64,000 bases of DNA from Tardiphaga sp. P9-11 (GTDB lineage Bacteria > Pseudomonadota > Alphaproteobacteria > Rhizobiales > Xanthobacteraceae). Below are positions 36,696 to 44,283 of the stretch, one piece after another. The number at the start of each line of letters is the position of its first letter. The first letter of the stretch is position 1. The stretch covers positions 1 to 64,000 of the forward strand of contig NZ_NPKQ01000008.1 in assembly GCF_008329525.1 (NCBI RefSeq), given 5' to 3'. Below the pieces are notes generated by a model. It ran no database searches, was not told the DNA's origin, and worked only from the letters and a program-made list of their open reading frames with translations. The translations under genes and the position numbers were made by a program.

Positions 36696-36932
36696 ATGAG
36701 TATTTCGCTGAAGCAACTGACGGCAATGGCGGACATCGCTGAATCGCTGGCGATGGAAATGAGACAGTTGATCGCGCTGCGTGAATTCATTGCAAGCCGG
36801 TCAGTCGAGAATTTGATAGCAGCTCCGTCGAGGCGCGAATCCCGGTCGCGTACAAAAGGCATACCGGACTCGACCGCCCGGCGCGTTGCCTGCAACAAGG
36901 GTCGAACGGCCAGATCGCCTGCGTCGGCCTAA
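36696..36932 (+). CDS. small hypothetical helical protein
   Basis: A 78-residue frame begins MSISLKQLTAMADIAESLAM, followed by a second helix EMRQLIALREFIASRSV and a basic tail. GGAGG at 36686-36690 lies five bases before the ATG, which selects this start over one 22 codons upstream. Its opening resembles the 35-residue frame at 33732 (MSI start, then an alanine-rich helix). No function is known. Confidence 0.42.
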   Translation: MSISLKQLTAMADIAESLAMEMRQLIALREFIASRSVENLIAAPSRRESRSRTKGIPDSTARRVACNKGRTARSPASA

Positions 36933-37008
36933 TTTGCGGCGCACATCACTTGTTGGCCGTATCCTGTGGGTGCCTACCGAGGACTGGCGCGCGTTCTGCA
37001 AGGCGGAG

Positions 37009-37914
37009 CTAGGACGCCTCGCTCAATGCGATTTGCATGAGAGCGTCCAGTTCTACGTCCAAGGCCTGCTGCCATGACGGTGCCTCTATGTTGAACAGTC
37101 GGCCAAGTCGGCGATTGTCAAGTCGACTGTTGAGCGGTCGGATTGCCTTGGTCGGGTAGTCCGCGGCCTGAATCGGGGTGATGTCCTTTACCGCAAGATC
37201 CGCGCCGCGCCGCCTCAACCCGGCAACGATCGCTGTCGCGAAACCGTGCCAGCTTGTGACGCCTGACGCCGTCACGTTGATCGGGCCGCGGCTGTCCCTG
37301 AATAGATCGCCAGCGAGTTCCCGTTGGAGAATAGAAGTGACGACGTCCGCGATGATCTGCGCCGATGTCGGCGCTCCAAACTGGTCCGAGACGATCCGCA
37401 GTTCCTGTCGCTCACGCGCCAGGCGGGCTATAGTGCACAGGAAGTTGCGTCCTTCTGCGGCATAGACCCATGACGTCCGCACGATGAGATGGCGGCCTCC
37501 GGCGTCGCGGATCGCCTCTTCGCCGGCAAGCTTGCTCGCGCCGTAGACCGACAGCGGTGCGGGCTGAGAGTCTTCGAGCCACGGCACGTTGCCGGATCCG
37601 TCGAATAAATAATCCGTGGAAAAGTGGACGAGGGGCACGTCGTGACCGGCGGCCCAGCGAGCCATGACGCCGGGGGATTCACTATTGATGCGAAATGCCA
37701 GATCGGGTTCGTCCTCCGCAAGATCCACTGCCGTATAGGCCGCGGGATTGACAATAAGGTGCGGTCGTAGCCGATCGAGAGCGGCGGCAATGGTTTCGGG
37801 ATTCGACAGATCCAGTGCACGGCGATCGACCGTTGCAAGTTCGCCGATCGCTGCAAGGGGACGTTGCAGGGCGCCGCCGACCTGTCCGGTTGCGCCCGTC
37901 AGGAGAATGCGCAT
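37009..37914 (-). CDS. rfbD: dTDP-4-dehydrorhamnose reductase
   Basis: This protein of about 301 residues makes dTDP-L-rhamnose, the last step of the pathway. It is an extended short-chain reductase with RILLTGATGQVG at the N-terminus, HFSTDYLFDGSG, and the catalytic YGASK (Tyr-x3-Lys). The start at 37914 is preferred because it avoids overlap with the epimerase stop at 37916; the frame extends five codons further to 37929. It follows rfbC on the minus strand. The first two pathway genes (rfbB, rfbA) are about 15 kb away at the other side of the EPS genes. Confidence 0.92.
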   Translation of the reverse strand: MRILLTGATGQVGGALQRPLAAIGELATVDRRALDLSNPETIAAALDRLRPHLIVNPAAYTAVDLAEDEPDLAFRINSESPGVMARWAAGHDVPLVHFSTDYLFDGSGNVPWLEDSQPAPLSVYGASKLAGEEAIRDAGGRHLIVRTSWVYAAEGRNFLCTIARLARERQELRIVSDQFGAPTSAQIIADVVTSILQRELAGDLFRDSRGPINVTASGVTSWHGFATAIVAGLRRRGADLAVKDITPIQAADYPTKAIRPLNSRLDNRRLGRLFNIEAPSWQQALDVELDALMQIALSEAS

Positions 37915-37915
37915 C

Positions 37916-38473
37916 TCAGACCGATCCATACTTTGGCAGCGCCGCCGCTATGTCCCTCAATCGAGCGCCTGCTGCATCGCGCGTCGATAAGGTCGGCGCG
38001 CGGATACCCCATTTAATGCCAATTTCCGGGTCATTCCACGCGATGACGGTCTCGTTCTCCGGACTGTAGAACTCATCGCATTTGTAGAAGAAGTCTGCGC
38101 TTTCCGACAGAACCAAAAAGCCATGCGCAAAGCCGCGCGGTACCCAGAGTTGCCGGCGATTTTCCTCTGTCAGGAGAGCGGTCACGTGACGTCCGAAGGT
38201 CGGGCTGCCGACACGCACGTCGACAGCGACGTCGAGTATCTCGCCGCGAAGCACGGTCACAAGCTTTCCCTGCGATCGGGGATTTTGTAGATGCAACCCG
38301 CGTAGGACGTCGCGCACCGATCGCGACAGATTGTCCTGGACAAAAGCGCACTTAACGCCTGCGGCGGCGTAACGCTCCGCTTGAAATGCTTCAAGAAAAA
38401 ACCCACGTTGATCGCCGTGCAGTTTAGGTTGAATGATCAGGACGTCCTGAATCTCTGTCGGGATGACGTGCAT
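37916..38473 (-). CDS. rfbC: dTDP-4-dehydrorhamnose 3,5-epimerase
   Basis: This 185-residue cupin-fold epimerase has QPKLHGDQRGFFLEAFQ, the active-site FVQDNLSRSVRDVLRGLHLQ with catalytic His, and WVPRGFAHGFLVLSE with the conserved His and the downstream Tyr region. It converts dTDP-4-keto-6-deoxyglucose to the L-lyxo keto sugar that RfbD reduces. It is the first gene of a two-gene minus-strand unit, with an AT-rich island about 90 bases upstream. Confidence 0.94.
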   Translation of the reverse strand: MHVIPTEIQDVLIIQPKLHGDQRGFFLEAFQAERYAAAGVKCAFVQDNLSRSVRDVLRGLHLQNPRSQGKLVTVLRGEILDVAVDVRVGSPTFGRHVTALLTEENRRQLWVPRGFAHGFLVLSESADFFYKCDEFYSPENETVIAWNDPEIGIKWGIRAPTLSTRDAAGARLRDIAAALPKYGSV

Positions 38474-39098
38474 CGGGTCAATCAGTTAGCTGTCTACGCG
38501 CACAAATCTCTCAGGATCGCCGGTCAATAATCGGCATGATCGCACCCCGAATAATACTGGAATATTTAATTTGGGGAAGTGAATTTAAATGGCTTTACGA
38601 ATGGGGGGAATTCCCGCCAGTGGGCGAAAAGACAGCTCACGGTCTCCTTGGCGGGGCTATTTGTTATGCCGCTTGTCAGCATTTACGCACCACGGAATTA
38701 CCGGCTATCGTAGGCGGACCCGGCGCGAGAGGCCTTGCACTGGCTTGTGTCGTCTCGACCGCGTCGGTCGGTTCTCTGCCCGGGCGACGGCCTCGCGAAG
38801 TTCATGTAGATTGTTTATGAGGTTCCGCATATGGGCGGATACATCAACCAAACGCTGGGCCGCATCCGTAATACGCGCACATGATTTCACGGTTATCACC
38901 GATGTTTAAACTCTGTTTATCGATCAATTAGTTAGGGGCGCTCTAAAATTATTTGGAAGACGATATGCTGCACTGCAAGTTATAAATACTAAATTCTTTG
39001 TAAATTATAAATGGAAATTTCTATTAATTTATGATCGGTCGATAATCGCCCGGCGATGTTGCATCAGCATCTCACCCATATGGGTGAGTCCCCTATGT
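38474..39098. other. intergenic with two AT-rich islands
   Basis: It contains the 15-mer AATATTTAATTTGGG at 38561-38575 and a long AT-rich tract at 38930-39040. Frames inside (for example 38899-38705 minus, GTG start) are weak. Likely promoter and silencer DNA for rfbC. Confidence 0.4.
38561..38575 (+). repeat. AT-rich 15-mer, copy 2
   Basis: This is an exact second copy of AATATTTAATTTGGG found at 34580-34594. It lies upstream of the rfbC start (opposite strand). See the AT-island finding. Confidence 0.6.
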
Positions 39099-40169
39099 TC
39101 AGATTTTTCCGGTGGGATATCGGCGGGAGAGCGACATCAGTAAACGTAGGGTGCTCAGTTTGGGAAACCAGCGCCTCTTCCGCTCGCCCGGCGCCTGCGA
39201 CCCCGCGGTCGCGCGATGATGGCTTCCCAAATCGAGCAATGCCATTGGCAGCAGGGGGTAGCGGGTCCGCGGAAATCGAGCCTGCAGCAACTGGCGCCAG
39301 ACCTGCAGTCTCGGCACCGGTCGCTTTGGATGGTGAGCGGGCCATTTCACGTCGAAGAGCGTGGTGAGAAGCAGCAACTGCGTTTCAACTGCATTCCGCA
39401 CAAGGGTGCCCGACACCATCGTCATCAGGACATCCCATCGGATGCCCCCGGGTGCGGCGTTGAGCGCCCTCAGATCCAGGAGATGCCTGAGATCGATGCT
39501 GCCCGTCCAGTAGCCGTAATCCTGGAACTGATCGTGCATCACAAGCACCAACGCCTGGAGTTCCGGGGAAGGGACCAGGGCATTGGCTGCGCCCAAGCGG
39601 ATCATCCGCAACTGCGACCGAAGGCCGTCAGGTGTCTGATCGAGAAATGAATGGCCAGGTAGCTCGTTGTGCAAGTCAATCATGCCGACGTCGAGAGGAC
39701 GTTTGAGATCGGCGTACCATTTCTTGTGACGCCCGTCCGTCTCGTAGTCGATGCTGTATCCGATCGCTGCCAACGTCGTCATGGCGGTGTGGACCTGGTC
39801 GGGGCGCACGATCAGATCCAGATCGGACATCAATCTGAGTGCGCGATCGGACTGTCGGCCGGTCGCGAGCATCGCCGCTCCCTTGATGAGGAGCGGGGTT
39901 ATTCCGACTCCGTTAAGTGCGAGGACGGCCTCTTCGAGTTGGGCGCTCAGGCGATCATTTCGGATCGCGTTCCGATCGTGCAGCTCCTTGGCATAGGCGG
40001 CAACCTCCTCGGGTATCGCAGCGCGATGCGATCTGACAAATGCGATCAATGACGGCGTCGTCAATGTGTGGTTCGCGAGAGCGATGAGTGCCGTCCAATC
40101 GGCGCGCGGAGGAATCTCACCGCGGAAGCAAGCACAGAGAGGCAGCAAGGCGCGGCTAAAGCTTGCCAT
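39099..40169 (-). CDS. nucleotidyltransferase-like protein of polysaccharide/HprK-type loci
   Basis: The 356-residue protein has TPLLIKGAAML at residues 91-101 and LRLMSDLDLIV at 111-121. This is the pattern of the uncharacterised nucleotidyltransferase family PF14907, in which a Lys-Gly turn and an Asp-x-Asp pair shape the active site. The remainder is helical with no membrane segment. Family members commonly sit beside HPr-kinase-like and PqqD-like genes in exopolysaccharide and peptide loci; no reaction is established. It overlaps the kinase-like gene by 14 bases, so the two are co-translated and probably act together. Confidence 0.75.
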   Translation of the reverse strand: MASFSRALLPLCACFRGEIPPRADWTALIALANHTLTTPSLIAFVRSHRAAIPEEVAAYAKELHDRNAIRNDRLSAQLEEAVLALNGVGITPLLIKGAAMLATGRQSDRALRLMSDLDLIVRPDQVHTAMTTLAAIGYSIDYETDGRHKKWYADLKRPLDVGMIDLHNELPGHSFLDQTPDGLRSQLRMIRLGAANALVPSPELQALVLVMHDQFQDYGYWTGSIDLRHLLDLRALNAAPGGIRWDVLMTMVSGTLVRNAVETQLLLLTTLFDVKWPAHHPKRPVPRLQVWRQLLQARFPRTRYPLLPMALLDLGSHHRATAGSQAPGERKRRWFPKLSTLRLLMSLSRRYPTGKI

Positions 40170-41292
40170 CGCAGAGCTCGATCAGCTTGACGGTCGCATC
40201 CGCGGCCTCTGAGTAATGGAGAACAAACGAACGCGTATGGGAGACGACGCTTTTGAGTGTCCGGAAGCCTTCGCTCGTCAGTTTGCCATTCGCCGCGAAC
40301 GACGCGTCGACGATGCGCTTGATGGTGTCGAGCTCCCTCAGCTCGACCAGCACCGGGAGCGTGCAGTCCGACGCGCGCTCAAGGAAGATGATCCAATCAA
40401 TCCGAATTGCTCCTTCGTGGAAATTGGGTTCGACATCGAGGTAGCGGACCGCGTGTCCATCCGGCCTATCATGGATCGGGACATCATTCACGTCGGGCCA
40501 GATATCGTCGATCAGCGACCAGGAATTGGCTTTCAGCGTCGGAGCAAATGGTGCGCCCCGGATCGAGCCGTCGGGGCTGATGGTCACAATATCGTCAGTC
40601 GAATATCCGAAGCCCGCATTCAGCAGATGCATCGTGAGTGTGCTCTTGCCGGTGCCGGGGTGGCCGCTGATCAGCATGCCATGAGTCCCCGACGTGACGG
40701 CGGCAGCGTGGAAGATGACGTCACGCGCGTCGCCGGCAAGCAACAGATGCCTGATGACATAGGCCTTGAATGTGGGCGCAAGCTCGTTCATCGCGCAACT
40801 CAGAACCCTGCGGTCGTCATGCATCACAATCGACGTATTGCTGACCTGATAGACCCTGAAGGTCGTCTGCGCGCAGCCAGTCGGGGCAGTCATTGCGATG
40901 AAAAGCGACCGGAGGTGATGAAGGGTCTGAGCATCCGATGCGCGGATTTCAATCGATGTCTGCCCGACCAACGCATTGAAGGCGAAATCCGCGGCGCGAT
41001 GCGGGACAATCAATCCGGCAACCAGCCATTGATTGAGAGCATCCCGCACGCTCTCGCGCGCCCTGGCCGGGCTCAGGCCGCGGTCGACCAGTTGATCGGA
41101 GATGGTTTCGAAAGGCATGGCATCCAGCATGCTGCACCAGATGAAGGCCGCGACGTCATTGAGTTCGAACAGTTTCTGTTCGTCCTCGCTGAATAGCACG
41201 GGCAATTGGTCGACGAGCGCGAACGACGTGCCGATGGCCGGCCGAAGAACGCCGAAAGGCGATTGGGAACCTGGAGGCGCGATGAAGTTCAT
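40156..41292 (-). CDS. PqqD-like domain fused to HPr-kinase-like P-loop protein
   Basis: Residues 22-95 of this 378-residue protein look like a PqqD-type peptide-binding winged domain (LFELNDVAAFIWCSMLD, later LNQWLVAGLI). Residues 190-260 resemble HPr(Ser) kinase: a His-containing strand (FHAAAVTSG), Walker A GHPGTGKST at 210-218, and STDDIVTI where HprK has its metal-binding Asp pair. The HprK-related kinases and PqqD-related proteins described for HPr-rel-A systems are normally separate genes; here they appear fused. The phospho-acceptor is unknown. It is divergent from the 86-residue peptide at 41426 across an AT-rich promoter, suggesting that the peptide is its partner (inference). Confidence 0.72.
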   Translation of the reverse strand: MNFIAPPGSQSPFGVLRPAIGTSFALVDQLPVLFSEDEQKLFELNDVAAFIWCSMLDAMPFETISDQLVDRGLSPARARESVRDALNQWLVAGLIVPHRAADFAFNALVGQTSIEIRASDAQTLHHLRSLFIAMTAPTGCAQTTFRVYQVSNTSIVMHDDRRVLSCAMNELAPTFKAYVIRHLLLAGDARDVIFHAAAVTSGTHGMLISGHPGTGKSTLTMHLLNAGFGYSTDDIVTISPDGSIRGAPFAPTLKANSWSLIDDIWPDVNDVPIHDRPDGHAVRYLDVEPNFHEGAIRIDWIIFLERASDCTLPVLVELRELDTIKRIVDASFAANGKLTSEGFRTLKSVVSHTRSFVLHYSEAADATVKLIELCDGKL

Positions 41293-41349
41293 TATGGACC
41301 GGACGGTGGGTGCGAACGTTCAAAAGGGAGTGTGCAGCTCGGCAGCTCC

Positions 41350-41412
41350 GCTTGACATTATTATGTAAATGGTAGTTAATTAAATCGCAATCCAATATTA
41401 ATAATTTAAATA
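41350..41412. promoter_or_regulatory. AT-rich divergent promoter of the peptide/kinase pair
   Basis: Almost continuous A/T sequence (TTATTATGTAAATGG, TAGTTAATTAAATCG, AATATTAATAATTTAAATATGG) between the divergent start codons. It matches the other EPS-region islands and is a plausible H-NS-bound region. Confidence 0.5.
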
Positions 41413-41425
41413 TGGGCCTTTGCAG

Positions 41426-41686
41426 ATGACAGCCGAAAACGATCCCAGAGTGGAAGGCCAGAATCCACCAGACGAAGATCGGCGCAAGTTTCTCGCTGCA
41501 TGTGGGAAGTTCGCCGTGGTCACTCCGCCGGCCTTGACGATCCTGTTGTCGACATCGCTGAATTCGGAGGCCGTTGCGCGGTCAGGCGGCGGGCGAGACG
41601 GGCCCCCGCGCGATGGTCCGCCGCGTGGCGGCCGGGACCGTGACCTGCTCGAGTGGCTGGAGCGGTTTCTGAGCAAGTTCTTCTGA
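41426..41686 (+). CDS. small Tat-signal-like peptide, candidate partner or precursor
   Basis: The 86-residue product has an acidic leader (MTAENDPRVEG), a twin-arginine-like DRRKFLAACGKFA at 18-30, a hydrophobic run (VVTPPALTILLSTSLNS, 31-47), and a tail of three Arg/Gly/Asp/Pro-rich copies (GRDGPP, RDGPP, RGGRDRD, 56-72), ending LLEWLERFLSKFF. Small proteins with RRKFLAxCGKFAVxTPPA next to PqqD/HprK-like genes recur in alphaproteobacterial loci, as far as I recall. It could be a secreted peptide, a modified precursor, or a Tat-exported structural protein. ATG 41426 is chosen over TTG 41420; the ribosome site is weak. Confidence 0.65.
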   Translation: MTAENDPRVEGQNPPDEDRRKFLAACGKFAVVTPPALTILLSTSLNSEAVARSGGGRDGPPRDGPPRGGRDRDLLEWLERFLSKFF

Positions 41687-42013
41687 CCGGTCGCAGGTTC
41701 GTTTGCGGCTGCGTAGGGACGCTGTTCGGCGGCCGTTCTGCTAAGCGGCGCTGTGCGGTGTGATCGCGCGGCAAACACCCGACATAGGGTGGCATCCGCC
41801 GGGCGTCCCGCGGCGCGCATCGTGCAATCGGCGGGAGGTGCCCGCATGGTCGTGCCGTGCATGGGCGCGAACTGAGCTTGCTGTCCCCGCGGATCATCCG
41901 AAGCTGCGACATCTAAGCCATGCTTTCCTCTTCTCACTGGCACGCCACGATCAACCATCGCGAGGATTTTTTTGAGCGCGGTATGAGCTGGATCTTTAGG
42001 CGGAGGCAGCCGC
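41687..42013. other. GC-rich gap without a gene
   Basis: About 330 bases of high-GC sequence with only overlapping, Arg-rich frames. No family is recognised. It may contain the end of the peptide transcript. Confidence 0.3.
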
Positions 42014-42262
42014 ATGATTGAAGAGGGAATATCGGATCAAATCGATTGGGACGGATCAGCGCTTTACTTCGACGCACGGCTCGGCGGCGGGTATATTCGT
42101 TGCCGCGTGCCGCGACACACGATCGACGCGATCCGTCTCTACAGCGACGCAACAGAGCGCGGGATCGCATCAATCGCTTCCGCATTGTGTAGAATGTTGC
42201 GCCGTTTCATAGCGCGAGCGGGCGCCATGCTGGAGCTGCTTCCCGACGAAGTCCGCGCTTGA
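42014..42262 (+). CDS. small hypothetical protein, DUF1488-like
   Basis: This 82-residue protein reads IDWDGSALYFDARLGGGYIR then CRVPRHTIDAIRLYSD, with a helical C-terminus ending LLPDEVRA. The beta-rich start followed by a short helix resembles DUF1488-like proteins of rhizobia, a weak match by eye. GGAGG at 42002-42006 is seven bases before the ATG, supporting translation. No function is known. Confidence 0.45.
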   Translation: MIEEGISDQIDWDGSALYFDARLGGGYIRCRVPRHTIDAIRLYSDATERGIASIASALCRMLRRFIARAGAMLELLPDEVRA

Positions 42263-42670
42263 TCGGACAGCAGGTGCATCTGAAATTGCTTCTCAGCATG
42301 CCGTACGCGAGATCCGGTCGTGTCGGTCACATATTCGTTAAAGGCCTGTCTTCTTTTGAAAGGATCATCTTCGCGCTGAACCTCTATAATCGTTAGGCCA
42401 TCCACATGAATATCGCGCGAACTGAAATGGGGAGCACTGGCCGATGCCGACCAGTGAAACGCCCCCGATAGAATCGTGTTGCCTGCTTGCGGAAGGGTTG
42501 GCTCGCGTGCCGCAGCCATGCGACAAATTCGCTATCGATCGAGGCACGTATTGAAATCTACGATGACTTGATTAACGGCATGGGAGATCGACCAAAGTCT
42601 CAGGCGGCTATCGTCGGATTCGCACCGTGGGCGGACCAATGGCGCCCATCTACGCGGAGGAGCATAGCGC
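42263..42670. other. gap without a supported gene
   Basis: About 400 bases. Several short frames overlap on both strands and none has a ribosome site plus protein-like composition. No hairpin with a T run was seen. Confidence 0.3.
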
Positions 42671-43069
42671 TCATCGCGACGTCGGCTCTTCATCAACTAC
42701 CAGTTCATGAACACTGTCACCATCCTCTTTCTTGATCTTGAGTTCTTCCAGAACGTGGCCCTTTTGCAGCGCAACGATAAGCCAGCGAGGTTTCTTTCCC
42801 CGACCCGACCAGGTTTCATTCGGCGAGGAAGGATTGAAATACTTCGGCAGCACTTTGGGATATTTGCGGCGTGAAGGGCGGCTTCGAAGGTCACCGGCAC
42901 GGCCCTCATTTCCGGAGGGGTCGGTTTGGTTCAGTATAGCGAGCCTCTTTTCCAGTTCGCGCTTCTCTCCGAGAATGCGATCTGACAGAATCTTCGTGAG
43001 CTCTTCATGGATTGTCCAGAGCTCGTCAAATTGCATAGCGTCCAAATCTGGCAGGTCTGGCTTGGACAT
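42671..43069 (-). CDS. H-NS-family nucleoid protein, copy 1 (HvrA-type)
   Basis: This 132-residue protein has an N-terminal coiled-coil oligomerisation region (FDELWTIHEELTKILSDRIL and ELEKRLAIL, residues 14-46), a linker, then the H-NS DNA-binding block YPKVLPKYFNP and TWSGRGKKPRW (86-96). It acts as a DNA-binding xenogeneic silencer that prefers AT-rich sequence. It lies in the middle of the EPS locus, divergent from a paralogue at 43571 across an AT-rich tract of about 500 bases. It probably regulates local genes and itself (inference). Confidence 0.93.
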   Translation of the reverse strand: MSKPDLPDLDAMQFDELWTIHEELTKILSDRILGEKRELEKRLAILNQTDPSGNEGRAGDLRSRPSRRKYPKVLPKYFNPSSPNETWSGRGKKPRWLIVALQKGHVLEELKIKKEDGDSVHELVVDEEPTSR

Positions 43070-43570
43070 TATTTTCTCAGCATCCTTAGTCGAAATGGAT
43101 CAGCCCAAATCCGTGGACTGCATGGGTAAGGAAATGCACCCTCGGCTGCGCTCTGATCGAGCTAATCCGAGCTAATATTATAATAGCGTCGCATTTTAAT
43201 ATTATCTACACAGTTTTATTTATTTAATGAGATTTCTGTTATTTTATTTGGAATCGTATTCAGGCAATGTCTCAAGCAATTAACCAGCGCGCATCAAGCC
43301 GGACGGTTCGTCCAGCGACCAGGGTCCAGCCGCCAATTGTGCCCAGTCGCTTGGGCAGGCAGTTATACACACCGTAAGCCACAATGGTTTTCTGCATTTT
43401 TCGGGAAAGTTCAATGTTTCTCGATGGTTGGCTTAACTTCGATTATATTGCATAATCGCGGTACGATAATTCTCAATTTGGGCTTGTTAGACTCGGGGAA
43501 TAGCCTTATTTCGGGGATTACTGTTCCCGTAACATGATGCTTTGCTGGATACCGAATTAGGGCGAATCCG
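43070..43570. promoter_or_regulatory. AT-rich divergent region between the two H-NS genes
   Basis: About 500 bases with strongly AT-rich sub-tracts at 43160-43260 and 43430-43550. As the shared upstream region of two divergent H-NS genes it is the likeliest autoregulatory site. An in-frame 66-codon frame inside is not convincing. Confidence 0.5.
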
Positions 43571-43948
43571 ATGTCGACTAAGAAACTAGAGCTGGAATCT
43601 ATGTCGGTTGACGACCTGTGGTCGCTTCACGAAAAGATCAGCAGAATTTTGTCGGCTCGGATCACCTCTGAAAAGCAAGAACTTGAGAAGCGCCTCGCGG
43701 TTCTTAACCGTGGGCGAAATGCAATCAGCGGCGATTCGGTCGAGTCCTTTGATTCGCATGATAAAGTGAGGCGGAAATATCCGCGGGTGTTCCCCAAGTA
43801 CCGGAATCCGGCCATACCGTCCGAGACTTGGTCCGGCCGGGGCAAGCAGCCGCGATGGTTGGTCGCGGCACTCAAGTCCGGTCGCAAGGTCGACGATTTC
43901 CGCATCCGTGAAGAAGCAAGTGCCAAAGGGCGCCGCCAGCGCGCCTGA
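43571..43948 (+). CDS. H-NS-family nucleoid protein, copy 2 (HvrA-type)
   Basis: This 125-residue paralogue of the protein at 42671 has the same coiled coil (DDLWSLHEKISRILSARIT and ELEKRLAVLNR) and the same DNA-binding block YPRVFPKYRNP and TWSGRGKQPRW (86-96). The two proteins align with no gaps through the first 100 residues but differ in most surface positions and in the Lys/Arg-rich tail (KGRRQRA), so they are old paralogues. They may form heteromers. It is transcribed divergently from copy 1. Confidence 0.93.
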   Translation: MSTKKLELESMSVDDLWSLHEKISRILSARITSEKQELEKRLAVLNRGRNAISGDSVESFDSHDKVRRKYPRVFPKYRNPAIPSETWSGRGKQPRWLVAALKSGRKVDDFRIREEASAKGRRQRA

Positions 43949-44283
43949 TGTGGTTGGCGTGTTCTTACGGCCATATCCAACGTTAACCATCCACTGAGTT
44001 TTCCGTCTACTTTTTTCAGAACGGACCTAAGTTTGCTTTGGTTCGTCACTGGAGAATGTGGATGGCTCAAACGGATTGGCACCGGCTTCGAATGGAATTG
44101 ACGGCTCCTCGGGAGTGCGCATCCGCTGCGGAGGGTGGCAAGGGCGAGCCGGGCGATCGTCGATCGCGATCTATCCCTGATAGGGATAGCACCGACGCAT
44201 TGCTTGAGCATATCGCTCTGGCGCTCGGCGATCGTGGTGATTTGTCTTCCTGAAGCCGGTTCGGCTTCATAAATCCCAGGCGC
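43949..44283 (+). other. gap with a weak small frame
   Basis: About 335 bases. A 63-codon frame from ATG 44062 (AQTDWHRLRMELTAPRE, ending HIALALGDRGDLSS) follows a GGAGA and could be a small gene, but support is slight. The C-terminal part is Arg/Ser/Asp-rich. Confidence 0.28.

Noticed and set aside
38536-38909. Two plus-strand frames of about 94 and 106 codons upstream of rfbC
   Set aside because: They overlap each other in different frames, are Arg/Ser-rich and have no ribosome site; the DNA looks regulatory.
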